NCBI RefSeq assembly: GCF_018991925.1
Contig: NW_024735516.1
Coordinates: forward strand, 341,001 to 405,000
Source of the DNA: Homarus americanus
Taxonomy: Eukaryota > Arthropoda > Malacostraca > Decapoda > Nephropidae
DNA: 64,000 nucleotides
Direction of reading: 5' to 3'
Under the pieces are notes generated by a model. The model did no database searches. It saw nothing but the letters and a program-made list of their open reading frames with translations, and was not told the DNA's origin. Positions 34,994 to 47,175 of this stretch are shown piece after piece (positions within the stretch are counted from its first letter, which is position 1; the number at the start of each line of letters is the position of its first letter). Made by a program: the position numbers and the translations under genes.

Positions 34994-35160
34994 TTCAGCT
35001 AGGGTAGTTATTTTTTTAAGAGGATAGTTAGGCAATGAAATAGCGGCGAAGGTATTGCTATAAGGGGAGGTGGGAGCCCATTATTGAAAAACCCTACTAC
35101 TACTACTACTGCTACTACTACAACTACTACTACTACTACTACTACTACTAATAGCAACAG
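34994..35160 (+). repeat. Retroelement tail repeat, copy 3, and (ACT)n
   Basis: AGCGGCGAAGGTATTGCTAT matches the GGTGGCGAAGG(T)..GCTAT core of copies 1 and 2. It ends in ACT trinucleotides (35095-35150) rather than GTA. Confidence 0.7.
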
Positions 35161-36862
35161 CAGCAGCAGCAGTTGTTGTTGTTACCCAGAGTATATACAT
35201 CCAAGGTTCGGTGATGTCAATAATTTTTAGCGTTCGGCGACATTTTCCATTTTTCGGTATTACAGAGCTGGAGACTTGTCAGAGCAGATGAGTCATACCA
35301 GAAGCGACGCATACAGTCACATCTACATCACTGACCCCGTTAGTCCTTCCTCATACCATTAAAATGTTTTCTGGTTGTTAAAAGGTCTAAAATCAAGTCA
35401 TCGTACTCAAGGTGTTAGGTCATCGTACTCAAGTTGTCAGGTCGTCGTACTCAAAGTAAATACACCATAACAGTAATTCAGTCATCACTACCAAGATGTA
35501 AATACAATATTTTAATGATTTTTTTATGTTTATGTCTTTATTGTTTTAACTTTGGTTAGTTTGTAAGGAGACAGGTTCCATCCAGCCAGCTTATTTCACC
35601 TGACAATTAAAACACTCTAATGCTGCCTGGGGGGGGAGGGAGGGGGTAGGTTAGGTTAGGGTGTTTAATCGTCTAGTGACATAAGCTGCGTAGGCTAAAG
35701 ATCAGGTGATTGCAATTTCCGTACAAGACGTTGCCGGAGTCTTGTCCTTCACGTCTATTGTGACTCTCGACCGACACACTTACAATATACAACATTTAAA
35801 TGCGGGAATAATAATATAAACTAGGTGATGGACGAGGCTATGAAGGGGAGGGAAATATGGGGTGCTAAAACATATTGAGGAAAAAATATATACAAAATGT
35901 TGGACGACCAAAAACCAGAGTAAAGTTAAAAAAATAAAATAAAATAAAATATCATGTTTTATTTTTTAACCAAACTTTTTTCTGGGATTTGTATGTTACA
36001 ACGTTTGTTATTAGTCTATGTTAACAGTAATTTAAATCAACTTTAGACAAATAACTCATATTTTCTTTAATAAACTCATAAGGAAAGAGCCATATTATAT
36101 TCTGAATTTACGTGTAACACAAAATTTTATAGTTCTTTATAATTATTATATTCACACTATTTATTATAATCCGCATTACAAAAAATAGCAGAGTTTTTTT
36201 TAATAGTTCCCTATCCACTATGCAGGACGCAGCGTATGATAGACCCAGTTAGTGATTAAAGATAGTTACCAAACCGCCAACAGTAATGCTATAATGTGGT
36301 AATTTACTTCAATAACTATAGTGTTTAGTTAAGAGTGTACAGTACAGTAGATACAGCAGTCATCAACACTAAGAGATAGAGTACAGGTTATACATCTCTC
36401 TCATTCTCATTACACAACACTTCATAAATGGGGTGAGTGTTGTTTATGGAAGGTAATGAGGTACGAGGCTTAACAGAGAGTTTGTAACGACGAATTGGGA
36501 ACAGAATTTTAAGGATACATAATTAACAGATATTTAATTGTATTGTTTGTTTGTTTGTTTATGTTGATGGTTGTTGGTGGTGATATTTACATCTGCTCTA
36601 GTCATTAGGTCTTTAGTAGTTTGTTTATAATGTTCCCGTAATAGTTTATAATAGTTGTGCTTAACTTTTTTTACAAGAGGACCAAAATTAATGGTGTCCT
36701 GATGAAACATTATCGGATACACTAGATAATTAAGCATTAGGATTACTTCTCTCGCGTTCAAATATGGCGCCAATATGACTCTAGGTCTGCCGGCCAGTCT
36801 GCTTCCCGCTGCGACGAAACGTAAATTCTCAATGTTATAATTTATCCTTATTTACTTACTTA
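35161..36862. other. Intergenic, 1.7 kb, nothing recognised
   Basis: AT-rich unique sequence with a short TTAGG pair at about 35647, (AAAAT)n at 35935-35952 and (TTTG)n at 36543-36562. No gene or RNA recognised. Confidence 0.55.
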
Positions 36863-36965
<103 letters not shown>

Positions 36966-37144
36966 CTTCACTGAATCGAGTTTCTTTTACGCTTAAATTG
37001 GAATTATCTCATAGAAGAACCTTAATACTGGATGACAGAGCTCGTTAACTCAGCGTGTGGTGGTTGTGATGGCGACAGCTGCTATACATTAAATTCACGC
37101 CTTGGTGGCCCTTAGTGCCGGCCAGCCTCCACCACGAGACACCC

Positions 37145-37161
37145 ACTATTATTATTATTAA

Positions 37162-37197
<36 letters not shown>

Positions 37198-37198
37198 C
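37145..37198. repeat. (ATT)n microsatellite
   Basis: About 17 ATT units. Confidence 0.97.
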
Positions 37199-37371
37199 AT
37201 CACACATTTCCCCTGCGGCCCAGCACAATACTTATATCCTATAGCAGGTCAAATATTTTATGTACCAAGAATATTTAGGCAAAGTCGGATTAGAAAATAT
37301 ATATAACTAGCGGAATCGCTCTTTCGCTAGGCCACGGTAGGACGCCACCTTCCGGGAGGCTCCACATTGTC

Positions 37372-38770
37372 TCACTGTAGTGCATTAAGGCAGATCACAT
37401 TTTTGGTTTTGCCATTAGCAACAAGTATGTACAGATTTTTGGCAGTTCCCACTCTGGAGCATCCAACATAGAACTGTCCATGAGAGAAGCAAGGAAACAC
37501 CAGGTTTAGGCCAACCATCTTTAGTGACTGTCCCTGGCTTTTGTAGATGGTCATGGCAAAGCTCACTTTAACCGGGAACTGAAGTCGCTTGAACTCAAAT
37601 GGCAGGTCAGTGGTGATGAGAGGTATCCTTGGTATGAAAACGTCCTCTCCTTTAGCTTTTCCTGTCAGTATTGTAGCTTCCAGTACATGTGGCATCATGT
37701 TCTTCACCACCAAACTTGTGCCATTGCAGAGGATTGAAGCCTGCTATATGTAGAACTTGGGTACGTCAACATACAGGAGTATTTGAGCAAACTTATCTTC
37801 CTGTGAAAGCTTGAAGAATGCAGTGAGGGTCGTATCAGGAGGATTTGCCATTTAATTTTGGAGGGACTCTTCTGTGAAGTATACTCTTTGTCCATTTTCC
37901 AGGTGAACAGCCAGATGAACTACTGTTGGACATCGTTCGTGTATGGGAAAATTAAAAATTCTCCATCGGGCTTCATTGCTGCATATATAACGGCCCTGCT
38001 GAAACTGTGTCACCTCATCATGAATGCCATCCTTTTCCAATGCAAAGATCACTTGGTCAGAGCCTTTGTTGACGTATTTGCAGACATACTTGATGGACTT
38101 GACTGAATTACAGAACTCCACATTGATGTGCGCAATGAATGTTTTACTCAAAAGAGGATTGTAGGAGACCACCCATTTGTTGTCTACTGTTATTTCACTG
38201 TCTGTTCCAGGTCGCAACACTGCTGTAAAACCTCCATCGCCTGGCGCTCTTCTCCTGTACTGAGGATAGCCATCTTCTCCACTCTGAGTATCCTTTATCA
38301 TGTCTCTTGGGAAGTTTTTGGTGCAACGTCCATCTTTCATGCATGGAGTGTGTCTGTTGAATGGTCCACATGGCCCATGAATCATTTGCTTCTTGATAAT
38401 CTCATAGAGAACTGGATCCTCTTCTGGATCAGGAAACTCCGCTCGTATGCAGTTGTCAATCATGTTCGGTCGAAGTTTCTCTTTCAGCCAAATCAAGACA
38501 TGGGCATGTGGTAGACACCGTTTCTGCCACTCAATGGAGTACATGTAGCACCGTGTAGGGCCAAAGATTGATGCTTTTGTAAGCAAGTCCATGAATTTGA
38601 TCACTTTCTGACGAAATACACTCGCTATAATGTCATGCCGATCTTGTCATTTCTGGCCTTCCATTACAGCTTCTGTTATGTCAGTCCATACAGGGTTGCA
38701 TGTAAAAGTAATGAAGAGATCAGGTCGTCCATAGTTTCTGACGTTGGAACACTGCTGTGTCAAATGGTGT
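37372..38770 (-). pseudogene. Helitron Rep-helicase, internally deleted
   Basis: Rolling-circle transposase of the HUH type fused to a PIF1-like helicase. The frame reads GRPDLFITFTCNPVWTDI (about 38735-38680), an in-frame TGA at about 38638, then 250 residues to 37852 with the HUH box LPHAHVLIWL (residues 31-40) and the two-tyrosine box YVCKYVNKG with Tyr 173 and Tyr 177. After a TAA it continues in frame as TAFFKLSQEDKFAQILLYVD, meets a TAG, and jumps directly to SILCNGTSLVVKNMM. The whole ATPase core between these points (several hundred residues in intact elements) is missing. The helicase C-terminus (to 37372) retains KSQGQSL and YVGCSRVG and ends normally. Confidence 0.9.
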
Positions 38771-38778
38771 AGCTCTTA

Positions 38779-38895
38779 TTGGCGACCTGGGGTGCATTGG
38801 TAAGCATGCTCGCCTAGCCAGCAAGCGGACCCGGGTTTGATCCCAGAGAAAGGTGAACAAACAGACAGACAGATTTCTTTGTTTTATATATATAG
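38779..38895 (+). mobile_element. tRNA-derived SINE
   Basis: GGGTGCATTGGTAAGCATGC resembles an A box within a D-arm-like hairpin, and GGGTTTGATCCC at about 38833-38844 is a B box, spaced as in a tRNA. An A/G-rich tail with (CAGA)n follows. It lies between the Helitron Rep remnant and the minisatellite. The acceptor stem is not intact, so it is not a tRNA gene. Confidence 0.6.
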
Positions 38896-39893
38896 ATCAT
38901 CACTACATATAACATCATCCATCATCACTACATATAACATCATCCATCATCACTACATATAACATCATCCATCATCACTACATATAACACCACCCATCAT
39001 CACTACATATAACATCATCCATCATCAACATATAACATCATCCATCATCACTATCATCACTACATATAACACCATCCATCATCACTACATATAACACCAT
39101 CCATCATCACTACATATAACATCATCCATCATCACTACATATAACACCATCCATCATCACTACATATAACATCATCCATCATCACTACATATAACATCAT
39201 CCATCATCACTACATATAACACCATCCATCATCACTACATATAACACCATCCATCATCACTACATATAACACCATCCATCATCACCATCCATCATAACAT
39301 CATCCATCATCCATCATCACTACATATAACAACATCCATCATCACTACATGTCCATCTATCATCCATCCATCATCACTACATATAACATCATCATCACTA
39401 CATATAACACCATCCATCATCACTACATATAACACATCCATCATCACTACATATAACACCATCCATCATCACTACATATAACATCCATCCATCATCACAA
39501 TACACCATCCATCAATATATAACATCCACCAATCATCACTACATATAACACCATCATTCATCACGACATATAACACCATCCATCATCACTACATATAACA
39601 CCATCCATCATCACTACATATGCAACACCATCCATCATCACTACATATAACACCACCCATCACTACATATAACACCACCCATCATCACTACATATAACAC
39701 CATCCATCATCACTACATATAACATCCATCATCACTACATATAACAACATCCATCATCACTACATATAACACCATCCATCATCACTACATATAACACCAC
39801 CCATCATCACTACATATAACACCATCCATCACGCATATAACACCACCCATCATCACTACATATAACACCATCCATCATCACTACATATCGGTA
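38896..39893 (-). repeat. 25-bp Helitron-associated minisatellite, about 40 copies
   Basis: Unit on + ATCCATCATCACTACATATA plus ACACC or ACATC. It is the expanded counterpart of 6661-6783. Many copies differ at the single position ACACC/ACATC, and a shorter, scrambled zone lies at 39280-39550. Confidence 0.95.
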
Positions 39894-39923
39894 AAGTAGT
39901 TCCGAGATTCTCGTGCGGACACA

Positions 39924-39924
<1 letters not shown>

Positions 39925-39978
<54 letters not shown>
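39925..39978. repeat. (CA)n microsatellite
   Basis: About 50 bp of CA abutting the outer Helitron end. A short (GT)-rich stretch is also found beside the shared end at 6609. Confidence 0.96.
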
Positions 39979-39980
<2 letters not shown>

Positions 39981-40104
39981 CTTTGTTTTATATAGACAGA
40001 TAATTGTTGGTCTTTCCTTTATATTTCACTATTATTGTATTAATTTTTGTTTGTTAAAATTATGTTCAATGTTTTTTGTTAATTAATAGGGTCCTAAATA
40101 TAAA

Positions 40105-40146
40105 GGTTAGGTTAGGTTAGGTTAGGTTAGGTTAGGTTAGGTTAGG
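40105..40146. repeat. Interstitial telomere-type array (TTAGG)n
   Basis: Eight perfect units. Confidence 0.97.
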
Positions 40147-40287
40147 AGAATCAAGCACTAAAGTTAATAAAACACCAGGAAGAAGTAAACAGACAGAGAA
40201 TAGAAGAAACAGGTGATAAAGCAGGTAGGGGAGAACAGAGCGAGAGTTAATTAACTACTTCAGGATACAGGTGATGGATCATGACTC

Positions 40288-40655
40288 AAATGTAAGTGAA
40301 ATACAACGATAAATGAAGTGAATAATGAACAGGGGAATAAATGAAGTGAATAATGAACAGGGGAATAAATTAAGTGAATAATGAACAGAGGAATAAATGA
40401 AGTAAATAATGAACAGGGGAATAAATGAAGTAAATAATGAACGGAGGAATAAATGAAGTGAATAATGAACAGGGGAATAAATGAAGTAAATAATGAACAG
40501 GGGAATAAATTAAGTGAATAATGAACAAGGGAATAAATGAAGTAAATAATGAACAGGGGAATAAATTAAGTGACTAATGAACAAGGGAATAAATGAAGTA
40601 AATAATGAACAGGGGAATAAATTAAGTGAATAATGAACAGAGGAATAAGGAATAG
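40288..40655. repeat. 28-bp minisatellite, about 13 copies
   Basis: Unit AATAAATGAAGTGAATAATG followed by AACAGGGG. Confidence 0.95.
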
Positions 40656-40699
40656 AGATGCACAGAAAGAAAGATCAAGAAAACAAAGTTGAAGAGATA

Positions 40700-41095
40700 A
40701 AAATTGAATAAACAGAAGAGAGAGAGAGAGACCAGATAATAATGGAGAGAATCGGGAGGAAGGGACGAGGGAGGGAAGGAAGGAAGGAAGGAAGGAGTGA
40801 GGAAAGGGAGGAAGAGTATGGGAGTAGAAGGAAGAGGAGGAGGAGGGAAGAATGGGGAATAAGTAAAGAGAAGAAAATGAAGAAACGAGGAGTGAGACAA
40901 GAAGAGAAGAGGAGAGAGACAAGAAGAGAAGGGGAGAGAGACAAGGAGAGAAGAGGAGAGAGACAAGAAATGAAGAGGAGAGAGACAAGAAGAGAAGAGG
41001 AGAGAGACAAGAAGAGAAGAGGAGACAGACAAGGTGAAGAGAAGAGAATAAGGCAAAGCAGAAAAGTAAGAGAAGAATCGGAAAAAAAATGTTGG
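40700..41095. repeat. GA-rich tract with a tandem core
   Basis: At 40905-41035 a unit like GAGAGAGACAAGAAGAGAAG repeats about 7 times. Opposite-strand Ser/Leu/Phe frames are artefacts. Confidence 0.9.
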
Positions 41096-41277
41096 AGGAT
41101 CAGCACTCAAATGGCCCTCACGTAGTTCTAAAATGGCCCTCATATGGCCCTCAAATAGCCTTCACATGGCCCTCAAATGGAGTCGACTTCCGAGTAAAAG
41201 TGGGTCTCGTAGGCCTGACGGCACCTTAGAGCCAGTGCCAATACACCACAGTGAAGACCTCACCTTTTTCCGGCACT

Positions 41278-41405
41278 GCAGTCAACCTCTCTCTCTCTCC
41301 ACCTCCCTTCCCTTCCCCTCCCTCCTTCTCTCCTCCCTACCCTCCCTCCCCCTCCTCCCTCTATTTCCCTCCCTTCCTCCTTCCACTCTCTCCCCCCCTC
41401 CACCA
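41278..41405. repeat. Pyrimidine-rich tract
   Basis: CTCTCTCC/CCTCCC-type sequence. Preceded by four imperfect AAATGGCCCTCA units at 41107-41180. Confidence 0.85.
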
Positions 41406-41648
41406 TGTTCACCACAGTTACCACTTCCCAACACCCAGAGAACCAGGTCATTTAGGCCACTGAGATGTCATGCCCAGAAGGCTCTAACTTCCATAACGCA
41501 AAATTAACGCCAGCTCGGGCAGTCAACAGCGTCTGGCGTTCCCCTCCATCCACCCGGTAATGACACACTCCCGGTAGCTGCGCCACACTATTGTTTACCA
41601 ACCTTCTTCCTACTACTACGACGCCAGGCCAGAAATTACTGACGTAAC
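41406..41648. other. Intergenic, nothing recognised
   Basis: Unique sequence between two repeat tracts. Confidence 0.5.
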
Positions 41649-41990
41649 CAAACCTAACCTAATTTGTCCTAACTTGACCTAACCTAACAAAGCGTAACAT
41701 AACATACCAAACTTACCTAACATAACATGACCTAACATAAACTGACCTAACATAACATGACCTAACATAACATGACCTAACATATACTAACCTAACATAA
41801 CTTGACCTAACATAACATGATCTAACATAAACTAATCTAACATAACATGACCTAACATAACATGATCTAACATAAACTAATCTAACATAACATGACCTAA
41901 CATAACATGACCTAACATAACATGACCTAACATAACATGACCTAACATAATATGACCTAACATAAACTAACCTAACCTGACCTAAGTAGT
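41649..41990. repeat. 15-bp repeat derived from the telomere-type unit
   Basis: Unit CCTAACATAACATGA with CATAAACTAAT variants. Each unit keeps one CCTAA, and perfect CCTAA blocks flank the array. Confidence 0.9.
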
Positions 41991-42711
41991 GTGAGGTTGT
42001 TTAGTTATCCGGTTAAATAAATCATACTTACACCTGAAGATATACCCATTATTCCCTATACCCCAAAGGCACACAGTATATTCCCTTAACTATCCTGAAG
42101 TATACTCACTGATATACCTACCCCAGAAGCTATACCCAGTAATGTGGCAGTTGTCTCCAAGATAAAGAGTCCAGAAGAGTTAAGAATTTCACAAGTCTCA
42201 GAGGGAGATTCCCACGGACGTCATCACCAGAAAAACAGCGCCCGGCTCAGGAAACTGCCTTAATTCGTCTCTTTCCTGCTTTCGAGAAGTGGACGAGTAA
42301 AATCCAACGTTTGGGATTATATTTTTGATTAATTTAGCTGTAGTTTACGTAGTCTGTATAACCAGGAAGGAAGGATGGCTCTCAAACACTATGAAAAAGC
42401 CATGGAAAAAAAATAGTTGGGTCCCGTTTCGTCATGATGAAATTAATAACTTCAATTCGTTTTATAACTGTAATGAATTTCACTTCCGTGTCACAGAACG
42501 AGGGACCAGACTATGACACACACACAGATCTAACTCACTTTATTAATGTGTATTTCCCTTCTGGTTCTGTGTGATGTGTATTTTTGGCTGTGATGTTTAC
42601 ACGAGAGCAAATAAGCGTTCACTCGAGTGTGCTGCCGACATCAAAACCTCCTTAAACGAGTTATTAGAGTGGAAGATCATCTGTGTAGGTCCTTGTTGTG
42701 TACATGAACCC
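41991..42711. other. Intergenic, nothing recognised
   Basis: Unique sequence. 42000-42130 has three loose repeats of a TATACCCA-containing phrase. No exon signal stands out. Confidence 0.55.
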
Positions 42712-43312
42712 CGGGGTAACCTCTCAGGGGGGTCTGTGTGTCGGGGGAACCTCTCAGGGGCTGTGTGTAGGAACCTCAGGGGTCTGTGTACAAACATCTC
42801 AGGGGTCTGTGTGTCAGGGGAACCTCTCAGGGGCTATGTCAGTGTTGGGAGGGAACCTCTCAGGGGTATGTGTGTTGGGAGAACCTCTCAGGGGTATGTG
42901 TTGGGGGAACCTCTCTCAGGGCTATGTGTGTGGGAGGAGAACCTCTGGGGGGGGTCTGTGTGTTGGGGAACCACTTAGGGGGGTCTGTGTCAGGAGAACC
43001 TCTCAGGGGTGTGTGTGTGTGTGTGTTGGGGGAACGTCTCAGGGTGTGTGTGTGTGTTGGGGGAACCTCTCAGGGGGTCTGTGTGTTGGGGGAACCTCTC
43101 AGGGGGTCTGTGTGTTGGGGGAACCTCTCAGGGGGTCTGTGTGTCGGGAAACATCTCAAGGTGGGTGTGTGTGTCGGGAGAATATTTCAGGGTATGTGTG
43201 TGTGTGTTGGGGGAACCTCTCAGGGGAAGCTCTCAGGGAATCTGTGTGTCGGGGAACCTCTCAGGGGAAGCTCTAAGGGAATCTGTGTGTCGGGGGAACC
43301 TCTCAGGAGAAC
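42712..43312. repeat. 29-bp minisatellite, about 20 copies
   Basis: Unit GGGGGAACCTCTCAGGGGGT followed by CTGTGTGTT. The most regular part is 43060-43140. All + frames give Gly/Cys/Val-rich repeat peptides. Confidence 0.95.
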
Positions 43313-44508
43313 TGTTATTTTTCTTCTTTTCGGATGGGCCAACTGTACATTGTTGTTCCTTAAAAGTGTTATGATCACTGTGTTCCTCAGCTGTACATCA
43401 TTCTTACATGTTAACAGACTCAGGTGATTCAAGAAAACTAGTGCCAGGGTTGTTAGACTTGTGGCACCACCTGGCACCTCCCTCGACCTACATAATCTCT
43501 GTTAACCGAAACTCACTAATACCCTTGTGAAGCCGACTGGATCTCCCTACCACAAAATGTTGTTCATATAACTTCCATCAGTTTAAATCCTCCTGCTTCA
43601 AGTATCTTCAGTCTGTGGCCGGGGGACGCCTCGCCCCGGTCAATAGTTGATGCAAGAAACTGTGTAATCTTCATGAGGTTTTTTTATTGGTTAAAAAGAC
43701 GAAGAGTTCTCAGAGTTAAAGCTCACGAGACGATCCTCTTGCGGGTGAGTGAGGCGTTACATACAGGGCCTTCATGATGCACTTATCAAACGTCGTAAGA
43801 AGGGAAAGCTGATACCGAAGCTCCAGAAGAGGTTCCATATATTCACCTCCGGACTAATCTAACCTTTATTCCTGGCTATGAGGAAGCACAATCTTCTATT
43901 TTGTCTGGGGGGAGGGGAAGGGGGAGGATTTGTGTCTGAAAACATCACTTCCCTCCTGTACTTTTTCAAAACAGACATAACTTTTCTTATTTTTTTTCAC
44001 TCTTTCAGATAATAACTTTTAAAAGGTGGACTGCTAAGTGCTTTAAATGTTTCCTTCATCCGGGTAAAAAAAAAAGTTTGCTTGGTTGTCCTCACTGCTG
44101 GAGAACTTACCCACAACACACACAAGTCCTGGGAGATAATATCTGTATAATATACAACCTATCACTTCCCTCTCCTCACGCCTTGGTGTCTCTCATGAAC
44201 CAATCTTTCCAAGACACTGAACAGATCTCACTCACATTGACCTCTTACTGATCATGTCTCTCACTATCGAGGTTTCTCAGACACTCGATACAAAATATTA
44301 AGAGAGTTTTCAGGACATTTGATTAACAGATATAAGCAGATCCAATATTCACCTGGGCACGGTGAGAAATACTTTAGTTATCGTAGAACTTTCCTCTATA
44401 ACATAACATAAAAGTAGTTCTGGAAATATGAATCATTCCCTGTCACCTCAACCATGGAAAAGGCTTTAATGAGTCAGTCCCCCATTTATTTCCTGCGATG
44501 AAGGACAC

Positions 44509-44512
<4 letters not shown>
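43313..44512. other. Intergenic, 1.2 kb, nothing recognised
   Basis: Unique sequence without recognisable coding or RNA features; AACATAACATAA at about 44400. Confidence 0.55.

Positions 44513-44554
<42 letters not shown>
44513..44554. repeat. (GA)n microsatellite
   Basis: About 40 bp of GA. Confidence 0.97.
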
Positions 44555-44557
<3 letters not shown>

Positions 44558-44705
44558 TTCTACACACTGTTTGTTGACTGAGTCTGGCAGTTGTACACGT
44601 GAAGTAGCACAACAAGTGACAAAAAATTCAGTGAAAAACAAGTCCTCCAGAGCAGTGTGACTCAACGAACCAAACAAGGCATCCCATTCAGCCTTTGACA
44701 TACTT

Positions 44706-44792
44706 ACTACAACAACAACAACAACAACAATAACAACAAAAACAACAGGAAAAATAACAACCACATCGACAACAACAACAGCAGCAAAAACA
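44706..44792. repeat. (ACA)n microsatellite, interrupted
   Basis: ACAACAACA with A-rich interruptions. Confidence 0.93.
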
Positions 44793-44871
44793 AGGTTTAT
44801 CTAAAACACAGAGTTATGATAAACACAAGATATCACTGACTGAGTAGACATTCCACCTCTGCTTGTACCCT

Positions 44872-46972
44872 TTCTACTACTTTGCTGTCACTCGGAATCG
44901 AGTATGACGATCATCCAGCTATGATAAAATGATATGAGTTATTAAGGATGTCACCTACGTTCGTGAGCTCTGAGGGGACTAGAGAGGCCGATACGGAACC
45001 GACAGGGTCGCCCACAGATGTTATACGTGTGGAGGGCTACATCTAGTGCGGGAGGGGCGGCGGCAGCGTCTTTCCGGCGTTGGCGTTTGTTTACCTCGTA
45101 ATGCAGTCGTGCTATCTCGAAAGTTTTGACACCTTCTCGTGTGGTGTCCTCCATGCGTTACGGTGTGGAGTAATCGTCTCCCAGGCGAGGGGGTCGATTT
45201 GGCACTTTTTCAGGCTTGTCTTAAGACTATCCTAATACCTTTTCAGTTACCGCCAGCGTTACGTTTATTATTCGTTAGGTGACTGTAAATTAGCTGCTTT
45301 GGCAGTCTACTGTCATCCATACCTGCTAACATGATCAGTCCACCGTAGTTGGTCATGGATAATGGTAATCTGAATGCTCCTACAATTGGTGTCAGCGAGA
45401 GTACTGGCATTTGTTCTTTTGTCTTCCCGGTGAACTCGGAGGATGGAACGTAGACTACATTGGTGAAAGTATTCGAGTGCCTTGAGGTGCCTCTTGTATG
45501 TGACCCATGTCCCCCTGCCATTAAGAAAGGTGGGGAGGACCACTGCTCGATATACGTGCAACTTTCTAGATAATTTCAGCTCCCTACAGCTGAAGACACG
45601 GTTTCAGAGTCTGCCAAAGGCTTGATATGCACATCGAAGTCCGCGGTGGTGGGTAACATTAGATAGGGTAGTACCATTAAGCTGGACGGATGGTGAAGGT
45701 GTGGCTGAACCAGGGGCAGGCTGAAAGAGAATCTGAGTCTTACGTACATTTACCTCAAGGCCGAAGTGTGCATACGCATCTGCGTAGGTGTTCAGGATCT
45801 CCTATAGGTCACATTCAATGTGAGCGACAAGCTGAGGTCGTCTGCATACTAAAGTTCAGTAATAGAAGTTGCCGAAACCTTTGTTCCTGCCTGGAGTCGT
45901 CTTATGTTGAAAAGACCTTTCATCCGGTACTGGATGTCCACATCGCCGGCTAAATTGGCACTGGCACGACTAAGGAAGGCAGCCAAGAAAATGGAAAAGA
46001 GATTTGGTGCAAGTACACATCCTTGTTTTACCCCCGTTTGGATGGGGAAGAACTTAGACTGGGTGCCACTGTGCAGGACACTGCCGTTCATTCCATCGTG
46101 GTGTTGCTTCACAATGGTGATGAACTTTGATGGGCAGCCAAAACAGCTGAGGGTCCGCCAGAGAGCTTCCCTGTTAACCGAGTCAAAGTCCTTCGTTAGG
46201 TCGATGAAGGCCATGTACAGGTCACGACGCTGTTCTCTGCACTTTTCCTGTATCTGGCGGGCAGCAAATATAATGTCAGTAGTCCTACATGATGGTCTAC
46301 AACAGCATTGAGATTCTGGGAGGTTTTTTCGGCCTCAGGAAGAAGTCGGTGTGGGAGGACTCGGGCGATAATCTTACCAGCTACGGACAGCAGCGAGATC
46401 CAGCAGTAGTTGCCACAGTCTGACTGGTCTACCTTGTTCTTATAAATATAGAAGATAGAGGCATCTTTAAGAGCTTGGGGGATTTCCTCCTTTTCCCATG
46501 TATTCTCCAGGAGAGAGTGGAGAATTTAAAAATTCGCGCATCTTGTGTTGTTCTGCAGATTTTTACATTTCATGTTCTTTGTTTTAAACCAGGTACTCTT
46601 TAGATTGCGAAGTTCGCGGTGTGCTGCCGCTCTCTTCTTGCTGAAAGTATCAGCTTTGGTCAGAGACTGAGGGTTGTTCTGCCAGTCAGTTAAAGCTGCA
46701 CGTTTATCATTGACGAGTACATTGATTGCCGGGTCATTCTCATCAAACCAGTCTGGTGTATTCTTTTGATCTGGCCGAGTCTCTCTCTGCAGGTTTTTAT
46801 CATGACAGTGTCGAGAATATCCCATTCGGCGCTGGGATTTGGGTTTTTTGTTGTCGGGTTGTTTAATAGCCCATGTTCAAACTGCTCTCTGAAAGCATGT
46901 GCTACCGCTGGATCCTGCAGACGCTTAGTATTAAAACCTCTTCTGGAGGCTTACTGACTTCGGCGATTACGG

Positions 46973-46975
<3 letters not shown>
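44872..46975 (-). mobile_element. LINE family X, copy 1 (5'-truncated, decayed)
   Basis: Homologous over its 3' 1.6 kb to 62310-63864. On the minus strand it begins in the pre-RT region next to (AC)n at 46977 and ends at CTACTACTTTGCTGTCACTC (+ notation, about 44872). The endonuclease is missing. Relative to copy 2 it has a deletion near 45620-45660 but retains about 70 bp near 45330-45410 that copy 2 lacks. Confidence 0.85.
44945..46975 (-). pseudogene. LINE family X ORF2, pre-RT to C-terminus (broken)
   Basis: Frames in order: DWFDENDPAINVLVNDKRAA (46526-46825, pre-RT), the finger region CGNYCWISLLSVAGKIIARV (about 46420-46360), AFIDLTKDFDSVNREALW (45849-46214, catalytic Asp box), and TGVKQGCVLAPNLFSIFLAA. 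The YADD box is preserved but preceded by a CAG-to-TAG stop (about 45855). Farther on come VYRAVVLPTFLNGRGTW and LRWTDHVSRYG (45313-45561), and a C-terminal Cys/His-like end ICGRPCRFRIGLSSPLRAH (44951-45154). The clade is not assigned. Frames are broken in at least four places. Confidence 0.85.
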
Positions 46976-46976
<1 letters not shown>

Positions 46977-47030
<54 letters not shown>

Positions 47031-47175
47031 CACTACACAACAAATCACAACACCCTAAAACACAATACAACACAACACTACACAAGAGAACACAACACCC
47101 ACAGCACAAAACAACACATCGCAACACAACACACCACACACACAACATAACACCCCACAACACAACACAACACCG
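46977..47175. repeat. (AC)n and ACAAC-rich tract
   Basis: Pure AC to 47028, then CACAACAC-type degenerate repeat to about 47175. Confidence 0.96.

Larger units (their letters stand above)
37303..39935 (-). mobile_element. Helitron with internal deletion, minisatellite and SINE
   Basis: On the minus strand: outer end at about 39930 (CGCACGAGAATCTCGGAACT), a 25-bp minisatellite of about 40 copies, a tRNA-derived SINE (38779-38895), a Rep/helicase remnant (38770-37372) and a 3' terminus. The terminus has CTAGCG and CGCTAG (37307-37312 and 37325-37330) forming a small palindrome, with CTAG followed by T, consistent with a Helitron-type CTRR end. It is the same family as 6609-7873. Confidence 0.85.

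Noticed and set aside
44951..45154. Host zinc-finger gene (Cys/His pattern RFRIGLSSPLRAH)
   Set aside because: It is the C-terminal end of LINE family X, found in the same place relative to the RT in the other copy, and its Cys/His spacing is degenerate.
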